Shown here piece by piece: positions 31,120-39,618 of a stretch of DNA of 64,000 nucleotides (the first letter of the stretch is position 1; each line of letters starts with the position of its first letter). The position numbers were made by a program, and so were the translations under genes. The notes beneath the pieces are model-generated. The model was not told the DNA's origin. It did not search any database and saw nothing but the letters and a program-made list of their open reading frames with translations. The stretch spans positions 28,191 through 92,190 of the forward strand of contig CALBZW010000014.1 of the NCBI GenBank assembly GCA_937889535.1, read 5' to 3'. This stretch comes from an uncultured Candidatus Saccharibacteria bacterium. GTDB taxonomy: Bacteria > Patescibacteriota > Saccharimonadia > Saccharimonadales > Saccharimonadaceae.

Positions 31120-34100
31120 GTGAGTAAAGCAACTACCGATGCTGCTACTGGTCGCGTATTTTTCACCGAGGGCGACCAAGCACTTCCCATTCCTGATCTG
31201 ATTGCGCATCAGAAGGATAGTTGGGAAGATTTTGTTAAAAGTGGTCTACGCGAGGTGTTCAACGAGTTGAACCCGATCGATGACTATACTGGACAGAAGT
31301 TGTCCATGCGCTTCAAGGATTATTATTTCAAGGAGCCAATCGAGGATGAAAAGACGGCGAAGTACAACTTGTCGACTTACGCCGCTCCGCTTCATGTCCA
31401 GGTCGAGCTGACGAATAAGGTCACTGGCGAAGTCAAAGAACAGGATATTTATTTCGGTGATTATCCTTGGATGACCGACCGCGCGACTTTTATTATTAAT
31501 GGCACTGAGCGTGTCGTCGTTTCACAGCTGATTCGTTCGGCTGGCGTTTTCTTTACTGCTGACGAGATTAACGGTAAGCGCTACTATGGGGCGAAAGTTA
31601 TCCCGGGTCGTGGCGCTTGGCTTGAGTTCGAGACGACCGCTAGCGGCTGTATCAATGTTAAGATTGACCGTCGTCGCAAGATTCCAGTCACGACTTTCTT
31701 GAAGGCCCTTGGCATCGCTAAGGACGACGAGATTCGCGCGAAATTTGCTGATGTCGATAACGGCGCGATTAGTTATATTAACGCCACGCTTGAAAAAGAC
31801 ACTGCCAGCGGTCAAGCTGCGGCTTTGCTTGAGGTTTATCGCCGCTTGCGCCCAGGTGACCTTGCTACCGTCGAAAACGCGAAATCAATGATCGAACGCG
31901 CTTTCTTTGACTATCGCAGGTACGATTGCTCTCGTGTTGGTCGCTTTAAACTCAACCGTCGTCTTGGCTATGATACGCCAAATGACGCTGCGCACCGCAC
32001 GCTCCAGATGAAAGACTTGATTGCGATTATTAGTGAGATTATTCGCCTGAACAATACTCAAGAGCCAGCTGACGATATTGATAGCTTGAGCAATCGCCGT
32101 GTGAAATTAGTTGGTGAGTTGGTTCAGAGGCAATTCCGTCTCGGTATGCTTCGCTTGCAGCGCAATATCCTCGACCGCATGTCCATGGTCAGCCCAGAGG
32201 AAGTAACTCCATCGCAACTCTTGAACTCACGCCCAGTCGTTGCCGCCGTGAAAGAATTCTTCTCTAGCTCTCAGCTTTCACAGCTCATGGATGAAGTCAA
32301 CGGTTATTCCGAACTCGCCCACAAGCGTCGCTTGAGCTCGATGGGTCCTGGCGGTTTGACTCGCGAACGTGCTGGATTTGACGTCCGCGATGCCCACCCG
32401 ACTCATTACGGTCGTATCTGTACCGTCGAGACGCCAGAAGGTGGTAACGTTGGCCTCGTGTTGAACTTGGCAACTTATGCCCGAATTAATGAATACGGTT
32501 TCATCGAAGCGCCATATCGCGTCGTCAAAAACGGCAAAGTGACTGACGAAGTCGTCTATGTTGACGCCGCGACTGAAGACGATATGATTATCGCCGATGC
32601 TAGCGTCAAGCTGAACGAAAAGGGTGAATTCGTCGAAGATTGGGTCTCTGCCCGCGTTAAGGGTCGCCCGAGCCAGGTCGCTTCGAACCTCGTCACTCAT
32701 ATTGATGCTGCTCACAAGGAAATTCTTGGTACAAGTGCTAGCTTGATTCCATTCGTCGAGAAGAACCGTGTTGACCGCTCACTTATGGCCTGCGCTATGC
32801 AGAAACAAGCTGTGCCGTTGCTTAATACCGACGCTCCAACTGTTGGTACTGGTATCGAACATGCGGTCGCGATGAATACTTCGCAGGTTACGCTCGCGGA
32901 AGCTGACGGCGAAGTCGTCAAGGCTGACGGCGTTAGCGTTATCGTAAAATATAAAGACGGCGAGAAAGAATACAAGCTCGAACACTTCGAGAAGACAAAT
33001 GACGACCGTTGTTATAACGACCGTGTCAAGGTCGTCCGCGGCCAAAAAGTTAAGAAAGACGATATCCTAGTCGAGGGCGCAAGCGTCACCAATGGCGAGT
33101 TGGCCCTCGGTAAAGATTTACTGGTCGCTTTCATGCCATGGCGTGGTTACAACATGGATGATGCGATCGTGATTTCTTCAAGATTAGTCGAAGATGATAA
33201 GCTAACGAGTATTAATATCAAAGATTTCGATGTTGAAGTCCGCGAGACGAAACTCGGTCCGGAGCAAGTTACACGCGATATTCCAAACGTCCCAGAAAAG
33301 AGCTTGCGTCACCTTGGCGAAGACGGTATTGTCGTCGTCGGTAGCGAAGTTCAGCCAGGTGACATTCTTGTCGGTAAAATTACACCAAAGGGTGAGCAGG
33401 AGCTGAGCTCAGAGGAGCGCTTGCTTCGCGCGATCTTCGGCGAAAAAGCCAAAGATGTCCGCGATACGTCTGTCCGGATGAACGGATCGAGCACTGGTAA
33501 GGTCGTCGGCGTCCGGGTCTACACGCGCGAGCAAGGCCACGAGCTCAAAGCTGGCGTCTTGATGCAGATTAAAATCTACGTTGCCGAAATGCGCAAAATC
33601 AGCGTCGGTGATAAGATTGCTGGTCGCCACGGTAATAAGGGTGTAGTCAGTCGCATTCTTCCAGTCGAAGATATGCCATTCATGGAAGATGGTACTCCAA
33701 TCGACGTCTTGCTTAGCCCAATGGGTGTGCCAAGCCGCATGAACCTCGGTCAGTTGTTCGAGATTCACCTCGGTATGGCTGCGCGCGCGTTAGGATACAA
33801 GGTAGCGACACCGAGCTTCAATGGCGTCGAAGATGAAACAATTTCCGAACAGCTCGAGAAAGCTGGTTTCGCCCGCGATGGTCGCGTCCAGCTCTACGAT
33901 GGTCTGACCGGTGAACCGTTTAATGAACGCACCAGCGTTGGCGTCATGCATATGTTGAAACTTCACCACATGGTCGAAGACAAGATTCACGCCCGTTCAA
34001 CTGGTCCATATACCGCCGTCACTCAGCAGCCACTTGGCGGTAAAGCCCAGAATGGTGGCCAGAGGTTCGGGGAAATGGAGGTTTGGGCGCTCGAAGCCTA

Positions 34101-34512
34101 TGGTGCTGCTACGGCCCTCCAGGAAATGTTGACTATTAAGTCAGATGACGTCTATGGACGCGCTAAGGCTTATGAAAGTATCATCAAGCGTGAACCGATT
34201 GAGGGTCCGAAGCTACCAGAAGGTTTCAATGTTCTCGTTAAAGAGTTCCAGGGTCTCGGTCTGAAAGTTGACCTGCTTGACCACGGTGAATCGACTGACG
34301 CTAGTGAAGTTATCGAAAAAACTTCCCGCGAAATCGAGAAAGAGCATGATGACCGCTTGATTTACGCGCAACATGGTCATCATAACCTCGAAGATACCGT
34401 AGTTGACCTCGACGATGACGACGAAGAAGTAAAGGAAATGATAGATGATGAGGGGGTAGAAATAACAGAGGCCGAAGACGATGCTGATCTTGACCTCGGA
34501 GAGGAGTTGTAA
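31120..34512 (+). CDS. rpoB: RNA polymerase beta subunit
   Basis: 1130 residues, GTG start with GAGAGGAAAAA before it. Domain order is normal: lobe, rifampicin pocket (SSQLSQLMDEVNGYSELAHK), then the long nucleotide-binding half ending with DGRVQLYDGLTGEPF. The rifampicin residues equivalent to D516, H526 and S531 of E. coli are conserved, with changes at neighbouring positions. The last 40 residues are very acidic. rpoC starts two bases after the stop. Confidence 0.97.
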   Translation: MSKATTDAATGRVFFTEGDQALPIPDLIAHQKDSWEDFVKSGLREVFNELNPIDDYTGQKLSMRFKDYYFKEPIEDEKTAKYNLSTYAAPLHVQVELTNKVTGEVKEQDIYFGDYPWMTDRATFIINGTERVVVSQLIRSAGVFFTADEINGKRYYGAKVIPGRGAWLEFETTASGCINVKIDRRRKIPVTTFLKALGIAKDDEIRAKFADVDNGAISYINATLEKDTASGQAAALLEVYRRLRPGDLATVENAKSMIERAFFDYRRYDCSRVGRFKLNRRLGYDTPNDAAHRTLQMKDLIAIISEIIRLNNTQEPADDIDSLSNRRVKLVGELVQRQFRLGMLRLQRNILDRMSMVSPEEVTPSQLLNSRPVVAAVKEFFSSSQLSQLMDEVNGYSELAHKRRLSSMGPGGLTRERAGFDVRDAHPTHYGRICTVETPEGGNVGLVLNLATYARINEYGFIEAPYRVVKNGKVTDEVVYVDAATEDDMIIADASVKLNEKGEFVEDWVSARVKGRPSQVASNLVTHIDAAHKEILGTSASLIPFVEKNRVDRSLMACAMQKQAVPLLNTDAPTVGTGIEHAVAMNTSQVTLAEADGEVVKADGVSVIVKYKDGEKEYKLEHFEKTNDDRCYNDRVKVVRGQKVKKDDILVEGASVTNGELALGKDLLVAFMPWRGYNMDDAIVISSRLVEDDKLTSINIKDFDVEVRETKLGPEQVTRDIPNVPEKSLRHLGEDGIVVVGSEVQPGDILVGKITPKGEQELSSEERLLRAIFGEKAKDVRDTSVRMNGSSTGKVVGVRVYTREQGHELKAGVLMQIKIYVAEMRKISVGDKIAGRHGNKGVVSRILPVEDMPFMEDGTPIDVLLSPMGVPSRMNLGQLFEIHLGMAARALGYKVATPSFNGVEDETISEQLEKAGFARDGRVQLYDGLTGEPFNERTSVGVMHMLKLHHMVEDKIHARSTGPYTAVTQQPLGGKAQNGGQRFGEMEVWALEAYGAATALQEMLTIKSDDVYGRAKAYESIIKREPIEGPKLPEGFNVLVKEFQGLGLKVDLLDHGESTDASEVIEKTSREIEKEHDDRLIYAQHGHHNLEDTVVDLDDDDEEVKEMIDDEGVEITEAEDDADLDLGEEL

Positions 34513-34513
34513 A

Positions 34514-37500
34514 ATGGCTTGGATGGATAATTTTATCAGCGCCAATGACTTTGACTCGATTCGACTTAGTGTCGCCAGCAAGGAAGACATCCTGAACTGG
34601 AGCTACGGCGAAGTCTTAAAGCCAGAGACGATTAACTATCGTACCCAAAAGCCAGAACGTGACGGTTTGTTCTGCGAACGGATTTTCGGTCCAGTCAAGG
34701 ATATTAACCCGCACGACAGTAAGCTAAAAGGCGTCCGTTCAAGGGAAGCTGCAGTTGACAAGGAAGGTAATCTCGTCACGAAGAGTATTTCCCGCCGTGA
34801 GCGTATGGGGCATATTACCCTCGCTGCACCAGTAGCACATATCTGGTTCATGCGTGGTACGCCGAGCGCACTTAGCGTTTTGCTAAATTTGACCGTCAAG
34901 AATATCGAAAAAGTCGTGTACTTTGCTTCGTATCTGATTGTCGATGCGAAAGACGAAGAAATCGCACAGACTTTGAGCGACCTTGAGGCTAATACGGTTG
35001 CTGCCCGCGAAGCGATCCGTCTCCGCTACGAAGAGATGGCGAAAGACGCCAATGCCAATGTCACTGCTTTGGCCGACGAACAAGCAAAAGAGAGTGAAGA
35101 ACTCGAAGCTGATTATTTGGCAAAGAAAAACGCCCTTGAGAAAATGACCAAAGGCGCAGTCATCAGCGAGCAAGAATATCGCAATCTGCCGGAAGACTAC
35201 GATGAACTGATAGAAGTCGAGATGGGCGCAACTGCGATCAAGAAATTGCTCGACGAAATCGATCTGAAAATGATGATTTCCGAGCTGCGCGAAGAAGCTG
35301 AAGCTAGCAAGGGGCAGAAGCAAAAGCGCATCATGAAGCGGCTCAAGGTTCTCGAAGGCATGGAAGCTGCCGGGATTAAGCCGGTTGACCTCGTGTTGAC
35401 CGTCGTACCGGTCATTCCACCGGATCTACGCCCAATGATTGCTTTGCCTGGTGGTCGGTTTGCAACCAGCGACTTGAATGATTTGTATCGTCGCGTGATT
35501 AACCGCAACAACCGTTTGCGCAAGTTGCTTGAGCTGAATGCTCCGGCAGTGATTTGCCACAATGAAATGCGCATGCTTCAAGAAGCAGTCGATGCTTTGA
35601 TTGACAACTCCGCCGTCCACGGCAGCCGTAGCGCTAGCGCTCAAAACGGCCGCAGGAAGCTCAAAAGTATCTCCGACCTTCTTAAAGGTAAACAGGGTCG
35701 TTTCCGCCAGAACTTGCTTGGTAAACGCGTTGATTACTCTGGCCGTAGCGTAATCGTCGTCGGCCCAGAACTTAAGTTGAACGAATGTGGTTTACCGAAA
35801 CAGATGGCACTTGAACTCTTCAAACCATTTGTCATTTCGTGGCTAATTGCCAATGAACATGCTGCCAATATCCGCTCCGCAACTCGTATGATCGACGCCG
35901 GCGAAGCTGTAGTCTGGGATGGGCTCGACGAGTGTATTAAGGGTAAGTATGTGCTGTTGAATAGGGCTCCGAGTCTACATAGATTGTCGGTGCAGGCCTT
36001 CCAACCGAAGCTGATTGACGGTAAAGCTATTCAGCTCCACCCACTCGTAGCTAGCGGGTTTAACGCTGACTATGATGGCGACCAAATGGCAGTGCATCTA
36101 CCGTTGTCTGACGCCGCCCAAGCTGAAGCTGGCGAACTTATGTCAGCGACTAAGAACCTCTTGAAGCCAGCCGATGGCGCACCAGTACTCGCGATCTATC
36201 AGGACGTCGTACTTGGTATTTATTACCTTACCTATGATAAGCCTGGTACGGAGACGGACGAAGTTAAGCCGTTTAGCTCGGTCTATGAAGCTGAAATGGC
36301 CTATGATCAAGGTCTGATTGCGCTCCAGACGCCGATTCGCGTGTTCGCGAAGGGTGAGATCCGTAATACTACGTTGGGTCGAGTTATCTTTAATGAGGTG
36401 CTGCCGAAGGAATATCCGTATGATAATTCCGTCCAAACCAGCAAACAACTCAAACGCGTTATGGCTAATATCTTTGATGAGTTTGGCGCTGAAACTATGG
36501 TGAAAGCCGCTGACGACATTAAGAATTTGGCGTTTGAGTATGAAACGATTGCTTCGGTTTCAACCGCGAAGGACGACTATCCAACTTATCCGGAAATCGA
36601 CGACTTCATCGCCGAAGGCGATGCGAAGACTGCTTTGATTCAAGAGCAGTTTGACCAAGGTCTTGTTACCGAGGAAGAGCGTTACAGCCTGACGGTTGCC
36701 AACTGGCGTGATATCGATAAAAAGATTTCCGACTTCCTGAAGAGCAAACTCGCATCTATGGACACCGATATCGCCGTCATGGTGAACTCTGGTGCTCGTG
36801 GTAGTATTAGTAACATTAAGCTCGCCAGTGCCGAAATCGGTATCATGGTCGACATTAACAACAACGAAATCGAGCTTCCAGTCAAAAGTAGCTACAAGAA
36901 GGGTCTCAACACCCTGGAAAGCTTCATCGCTACTCGTGGTGCTCGCCAAGGTCAGGTCTCTACGGCGTTGCGTACTGCCGACTCCGGGTATCTAACTCGT
37001 AGGTTGGTCGACGTCGCGCAAGATGTCTTTACAACCGACCAAGAAGCGCCCGACCCAGGCTTTGAAGTCTTCAAGAGTGAAAGTGAATACACCGGCATCG
37101 GCTTCGCGGCTCGGATTGCCGGTCGGTATACCGCTGAGCCAATCCCAGGCTACGTCGATGCGGATCAGCTCATTAGTCAGGAAATGGCTGAGCAAATCGC
37201 TGCTGACGAGGAAATTGAAAGCGTCAAGATCCAATCTGTACTTACTACGACTGCTATTAGCGGCGTACCACGCAAGGCCTATGGCGTCGACATGAGTACT
37301 CGGGCACTGGTCGAGGCCCATCAGCCAGTCGGCGTCATCGCCGCGCAGTCGCTTGGTGAGCCAGGTACGCAGCTGACGCTCGATACCAAACACGGTTCTG
37401 GTGTTGCTGGTTCCGGTGCTATCGCCCGCGGTCTTCCGCGTGTCGAGGAGTTGCTTGAAGCTCGCGCACCAAAAGGTCAGGCATTCGTTGCTCCAGTTGC

Positions 37501-38377
37501 TGGTATCGTCGAAATCTGGGAGGACGGTAACAAATATGTCGCCCAGATTACTCCAGAAAGTGGCGATGTCACAAGGCTACCACTCGAAGGTCGTACTGCT
37601 ACGGTCAAGGACGGCGCTAGCGTCAAAGCCGGTGATGTCCTCGCTGACAAGGGCGAAGGTAAGGAACCGCTAGTCTCTCCAGTCGATGGCAATGCTCAAC
37701 TTACCAAAGATGCGGTCATTGTCGTCGCCGAAGCTGGTGCTGCCGTTAAGGTCGAAATGCCAGGTGACGTCGAATTGGTCGCGAAATCTGGCGACAAGCT
37801 TGCCGCTGGTGACCGCTTGACGACCGGGTCCTTGAATCTCCAAGACTTGTTGAAGCACAAGGGCGCCGATGAAACTGCCCGCTATATCATGAACGACGTT
37901 ATCTCAGTCTATGCGGCTCAAGGCCATGAGATTTCCGCAAAACACCTTGAGATTATCGTCCGCCAGATGTTTAGCCGCGTCATGGTCGAAGATGCTGGAG
38001 ATTCCGTATTTGTCTCGGGTGATGTCGTATCGAAAGCTGCGATTATCGCCGAGAACCAGAGGCTCGAAGCGCTCGGCAAGACGCCAGCGACTTACGAAAG
38101 CCTGTTGCTCGGTATTACGAAAGTCAGTATCTGGAGTGATAGCTTCTTGTCGGCTGCCAGCTTCCAGGATACGACTCGCGTGTTGATTAATGCGGCGATT
38201 AACGGTCGCGTCGATCATCTCAACGGCCTGAAAGAGAACGTCATCATTGGTCGCAAGATTCCAGTTGGTACTGGCGTCAAACCGCTCAAAGTGACGGTCG
38301 CCGAAGAGGAAGAGGCTGTGCTTGAGACTGCCGATCTCGGTGGTGAACCAAGCGCCGAAGATGTAGCCGAGGTATAG
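34514..38377 (+). CDS. rpoC: RNA polymerase beta' subunit, lacking both zinc sites
   Basis: Starts at MAWMDNFISA after GGAGAGGAG, two bases beyond rpoB. 1287 residues. The active-site stretch reads GFNADYDGDQMAVHL near residue 517 where nearly all organisms have NADFDGD. The N-terminal zinc domain (residues 61-92) keeps the normal length, but all four Cys are replaced (P, D, V, E). The second site, around residues 845-920, also loses all four Cys. Catalytic trigger-loop and bridge-helix neighbourhoods (GVIAAQSLGEPGTQLTLDT) are intact, so the polymerase should work without zinc. Confidence 0.97.
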   Translation: MAWMDNFISANDFDSIRLSVASKEDILNWSYGEVLKPETINYRTQKPERDGLFCERIFGPVKDINPHDSKLKGVRSREAAVDKEGNLVTKSISRRERMGHITLAAPVAHIWFMRGTPSALSVLLNLTVKNIEKVVYFASYLIVDAKDEEIAQTLSDLEANTVAAREAIRLRYEEMAKDANANVTALADEQAKESEELEADYLAKKNALEKMTKGAVISEQEYRNLPEDYDELIEVEMGATAIKKLLDEIDLKMMISELREEAEASKGQKQKRIMKRLKVLEGMEAAGIKPVDLVLTVVPVIPPDLRPMIALPGGRFATSDLNDLYRRVINRNNRLRKLLELNAPAVICHNEMRMLQEAVDALIDNSAVHGSRSASAQNGRRKLKSISDLLKGKQGRFRQNLLGKRVDYSGRSVIVVGPELKLNECGLPKQMALELFKPFVISWLIANEHAANIRSATRMIDAGEAVVWDGLDECIKGKYVLLNRAPSLHRLSVQAFQPKLIDGKAIQLHPLVASGFNADYDGDQMAVHLPLSDAAQAEAGELMSATKNLLKPADGAPVLAIYQDVVLGIYYLTYDKPGTETDEVKPFSSVYEAEMAYDQGLIALQTPIRVFAKGEIRNTTLGRVIFNEVLPKEYPYDNSVQTSKQLKRVMANIFDEFGAETMVKAADDIKNLAFEYETIASVSTAKDDYPTYPEIDDFIAEGDAKTALIQEQFDQGLVTEEERYSLTVANWRDIDKKISDFLKSKLASMDTDIAVMVNSGARGSISNIKLASAEIGIMVDINNNEIELPVKSSYKKGLNTLESFIATRGARQGQVSTALRTADSGYLTRRLVDVAQDVFTTDQEAPDPGFEVFKSESEYTGIGFAARIAGRYTAEPIPGYVDADQLISQEMAEQIAADEEIESVKIQSVLTTTAISGVPRKAYGVDMSTRALVEAHQPVGVIAAQSLGEPGTQLTLDTKHGSGVAGSGAIARGLPRVEELLEARAPKGQAFVAPVAGIVEIWEDGNKYVAQITPESGDVTRLPLEGRTATVKDGASVKAGDVLADKGEGKEPLVSPVDGNAQLTKDAVIVVAEAGAAVKVEMPGDVELVAKSGDKLAAGDRLTTGSLNLQDLLKHKGADETARYIMNDVISVYAAQGHEISAKHLEIIVRQMFSRVMVEDAGDSVFVSGDVVSKAAIIAENQRLEALGKTPATYESLLLGITKVSIWSDSFLSAASFQDTTRVLINAAINGRVDHLNGLKENVIIGRKIPVGTGVKPLKVTVAEEEEAVLETADLGGEPSAEDVAEV

Positions 38378-38400
38378 GTCTAAGGCTGTCTAATCAGATA

Positions 38401-38432
38401 AGTAGGGACGACGCAGGTTGTCTCTACTTTTT
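38401..38432 (+). terminator. Terminator of rpoC
   Basis: AGTAGGGAC and GTCTCTACT arms (9 bp, one G-U) followed by TTTTT. Confidence 0.75.
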
Positions 38433-38760
38433 GACGCAAGGTAGAGGCAGCGGAGGGGAAAGGCAAAGTAGCGAGCATAGCTATCCGATGGCACCGTGCT
38501 TGTAGCGCTTATGCCTAGACTATACGCGTTGGTTAACGAACGCGTTGTACGTGACCAACCGTATTCATAGCTACCTACGACAAAAGCGCTTCCACTATTG
38601 ACGTTTACATACCCACTACGGACAAAAGCCAATGGTAACTGTACTATGGTGGTGGCGCCGGTGGTGCCGCTGGTTGCATTATACTGGTTCAGCAGATTAT
38701 AGAAGCTTCCAGATACGTTGTTGTTCGCTGTTCCGGACAAATAGGTTGAGGTTAAAATAA
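38408..38760 (-). pseudogene. Promoterless FISUMP-like cassette C
   Basis: The minus frame reads TYLSGTANNNVSGSFYNLLN, then QYNATSGTTGATTIVQLPLA, a variable middle (VVGSYEYGWSRTTRSLTNAY) and AFPLRCL, then runs on without the stop found in cassettes A and B. It extends further to the 5' side than A or B. No ATG or ribosome binding site precedes it. It overlaps the rpoC terminator and sits between rpoC and merR. Bases 38607-38662 are identical in complement to 23256-23311. Confidence 0.7.
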
Positions 38761-38778
38761 TTCCAAAAAGTTTAACCT
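38749..38778. promoter_or_regulatory. Dyad 1: AGGTTAAA-N14-TTTAACCT
   Basis: Perfect 8-bp arms with a 14-base centre. A second dyad with the same centre length lies 70 bases further on, across the merR promoter, so this is likely a site for the same regulator. Confidence 0.55.
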
Positions 38779-38817
38779 TACTTCATAATCATAACAGGGG
38801 TGAAATACGAATATATA

Positions 38818-38857
38818 GTTAAAATTTTTCAAAAAAGTTTAACCTCGATGCTATAAT
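38818..38857 (+). promoter_or_regulatory. Dyad 2 and leaderless promoter of merR
   Basis: GTTAAA-N14-TTTAAC (38818-38843) covers the -35 region; TGC-TATAAT (38849-38857) ends six bases before the ATG. No ribosome binding site. A dyad over the promoter of a MerR gene suggests autoregulation. Confidence 0.6.
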
Positions 38858-38863
38858 TAAAAG

Positions 38864-39247
38864 ATGAACCAAGAACCAACTTTTTCACTACGAGAAGCCA
38901 GCCAGCAACTTCATATCGAACCATCGACCCTGCGCTATTTCTGCAATAAAGGTCTCATCCCCGGCGTCCGCCGGAATAAAAGAGGATATCGCGTCCTAAC
39001 GCAACCGCAGATTGATCTCGCTTTCATTTTGTTGAATATGAAACAGGCCGGCTTCACCACGGCCGAAATTCGCCAATATTCACGCCTCTATCGTCGCGGC
39101 CATGCGACGATAACCGAGCGTACCGCGCTCCTAACTACCCGCAAGCGTCAGCTCTGGCAAGAAATCACCGAACGCCAGAAAGCGATTGATTTTATCGAGC
39201 GTCAAGAAGAACTATCTCAGTCTCGGCCAACAGAAGATGCGGGATAA
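38864..39247 (+). CDS. MerR-family transcriptional regulator
   Basis: 127 residues. The winged-helix DNA-binding domain FSLREASQQLHIEPSTLRYF continuing to CNKGLIPGVRRNKRGYRVLT is typical MerR; a dimerisation helix follows and no metal-binding cysteines are seen at the C-terminus. The ligand is unknown. Two inverted repeats upstream are candidate operators. It diverges from cassette C and precedes gatC. Confidence 0.9.
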   Translation: MNQEPTFSLREASQQLHIEPSTLRYFCNKGLIPGVRRNKRGYRVLTQPQIDLAFILLNMKQAGFTTAEIRQYSRLYRRGHATITERTALLTTRKRQLWQEITERQKAIDFIERQEELSQSRPTEDAG

Positions 39248-39313
39248 TATAACGGATCTTCGCTGGCGCTCTACGTCTAGATTTTTCAAAATCATCGGAA
39301 TCACCCGCCAACG

Positions 39314-39322
39314 TGCTATAAT
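39314..39322 (+). promoter_or_regulatory. Extended -10 promoter for leaderless gatC
   Basis: TG-C-TATAAT ends eight bases before the ATG; no ribosome binding site. Confidence 0.65.
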
Positions 39323-39330
39323 ATATCCAT

Positions 39331-39618
39331 ATGGAAGTTAATCAGGAGACCATCCAACACCTCGCCAAGTTGTCAAATTTCGCTCTTACTGACGGGGAGA
39401 CGGCGCGGCTGGTGTCGGATATCAAAGAAATCGTCGGCTACATTTCGCAGCTCGACGAGCTTAATACTGACGGTGTCGAGCCGACTTATCAGGTTTTCGA
39501 GATGGAGAATGTCTGGCGACCAGATGAGATTTTGCCACAAGAAGCCGACCGCGAGCAATTGCTGGCTTTGACGAAAGAGACACTAAATTATCAAATAAAA
39601 GTTCCAAAGGTATTGTAG
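39331..39618 (+). CDS. gatC: Asp/Glu-tRNA amidotransferase subunit C
   Basis: 95 residues that wrap around GatA and stabilise the complex. LAKLSNFALTDGE at the start and DELNTDGVEPTYQVF, then WRPDEILP, match GatC. gatA starts immediately after the stop. The complex converts Glu-tRNA-Gln into Gln-tRNA-Gln, in keeping with tRNA-Gln in this window. Confidence 0.94.
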   Translation: MEVNQETIQHLAKLSNFALTDGETARLVSDIKEIVGYISQLDELNTDGVEPTYQVFEMENVWRPDEILPQEADREQLLALTKETLNYQIKVPKVL

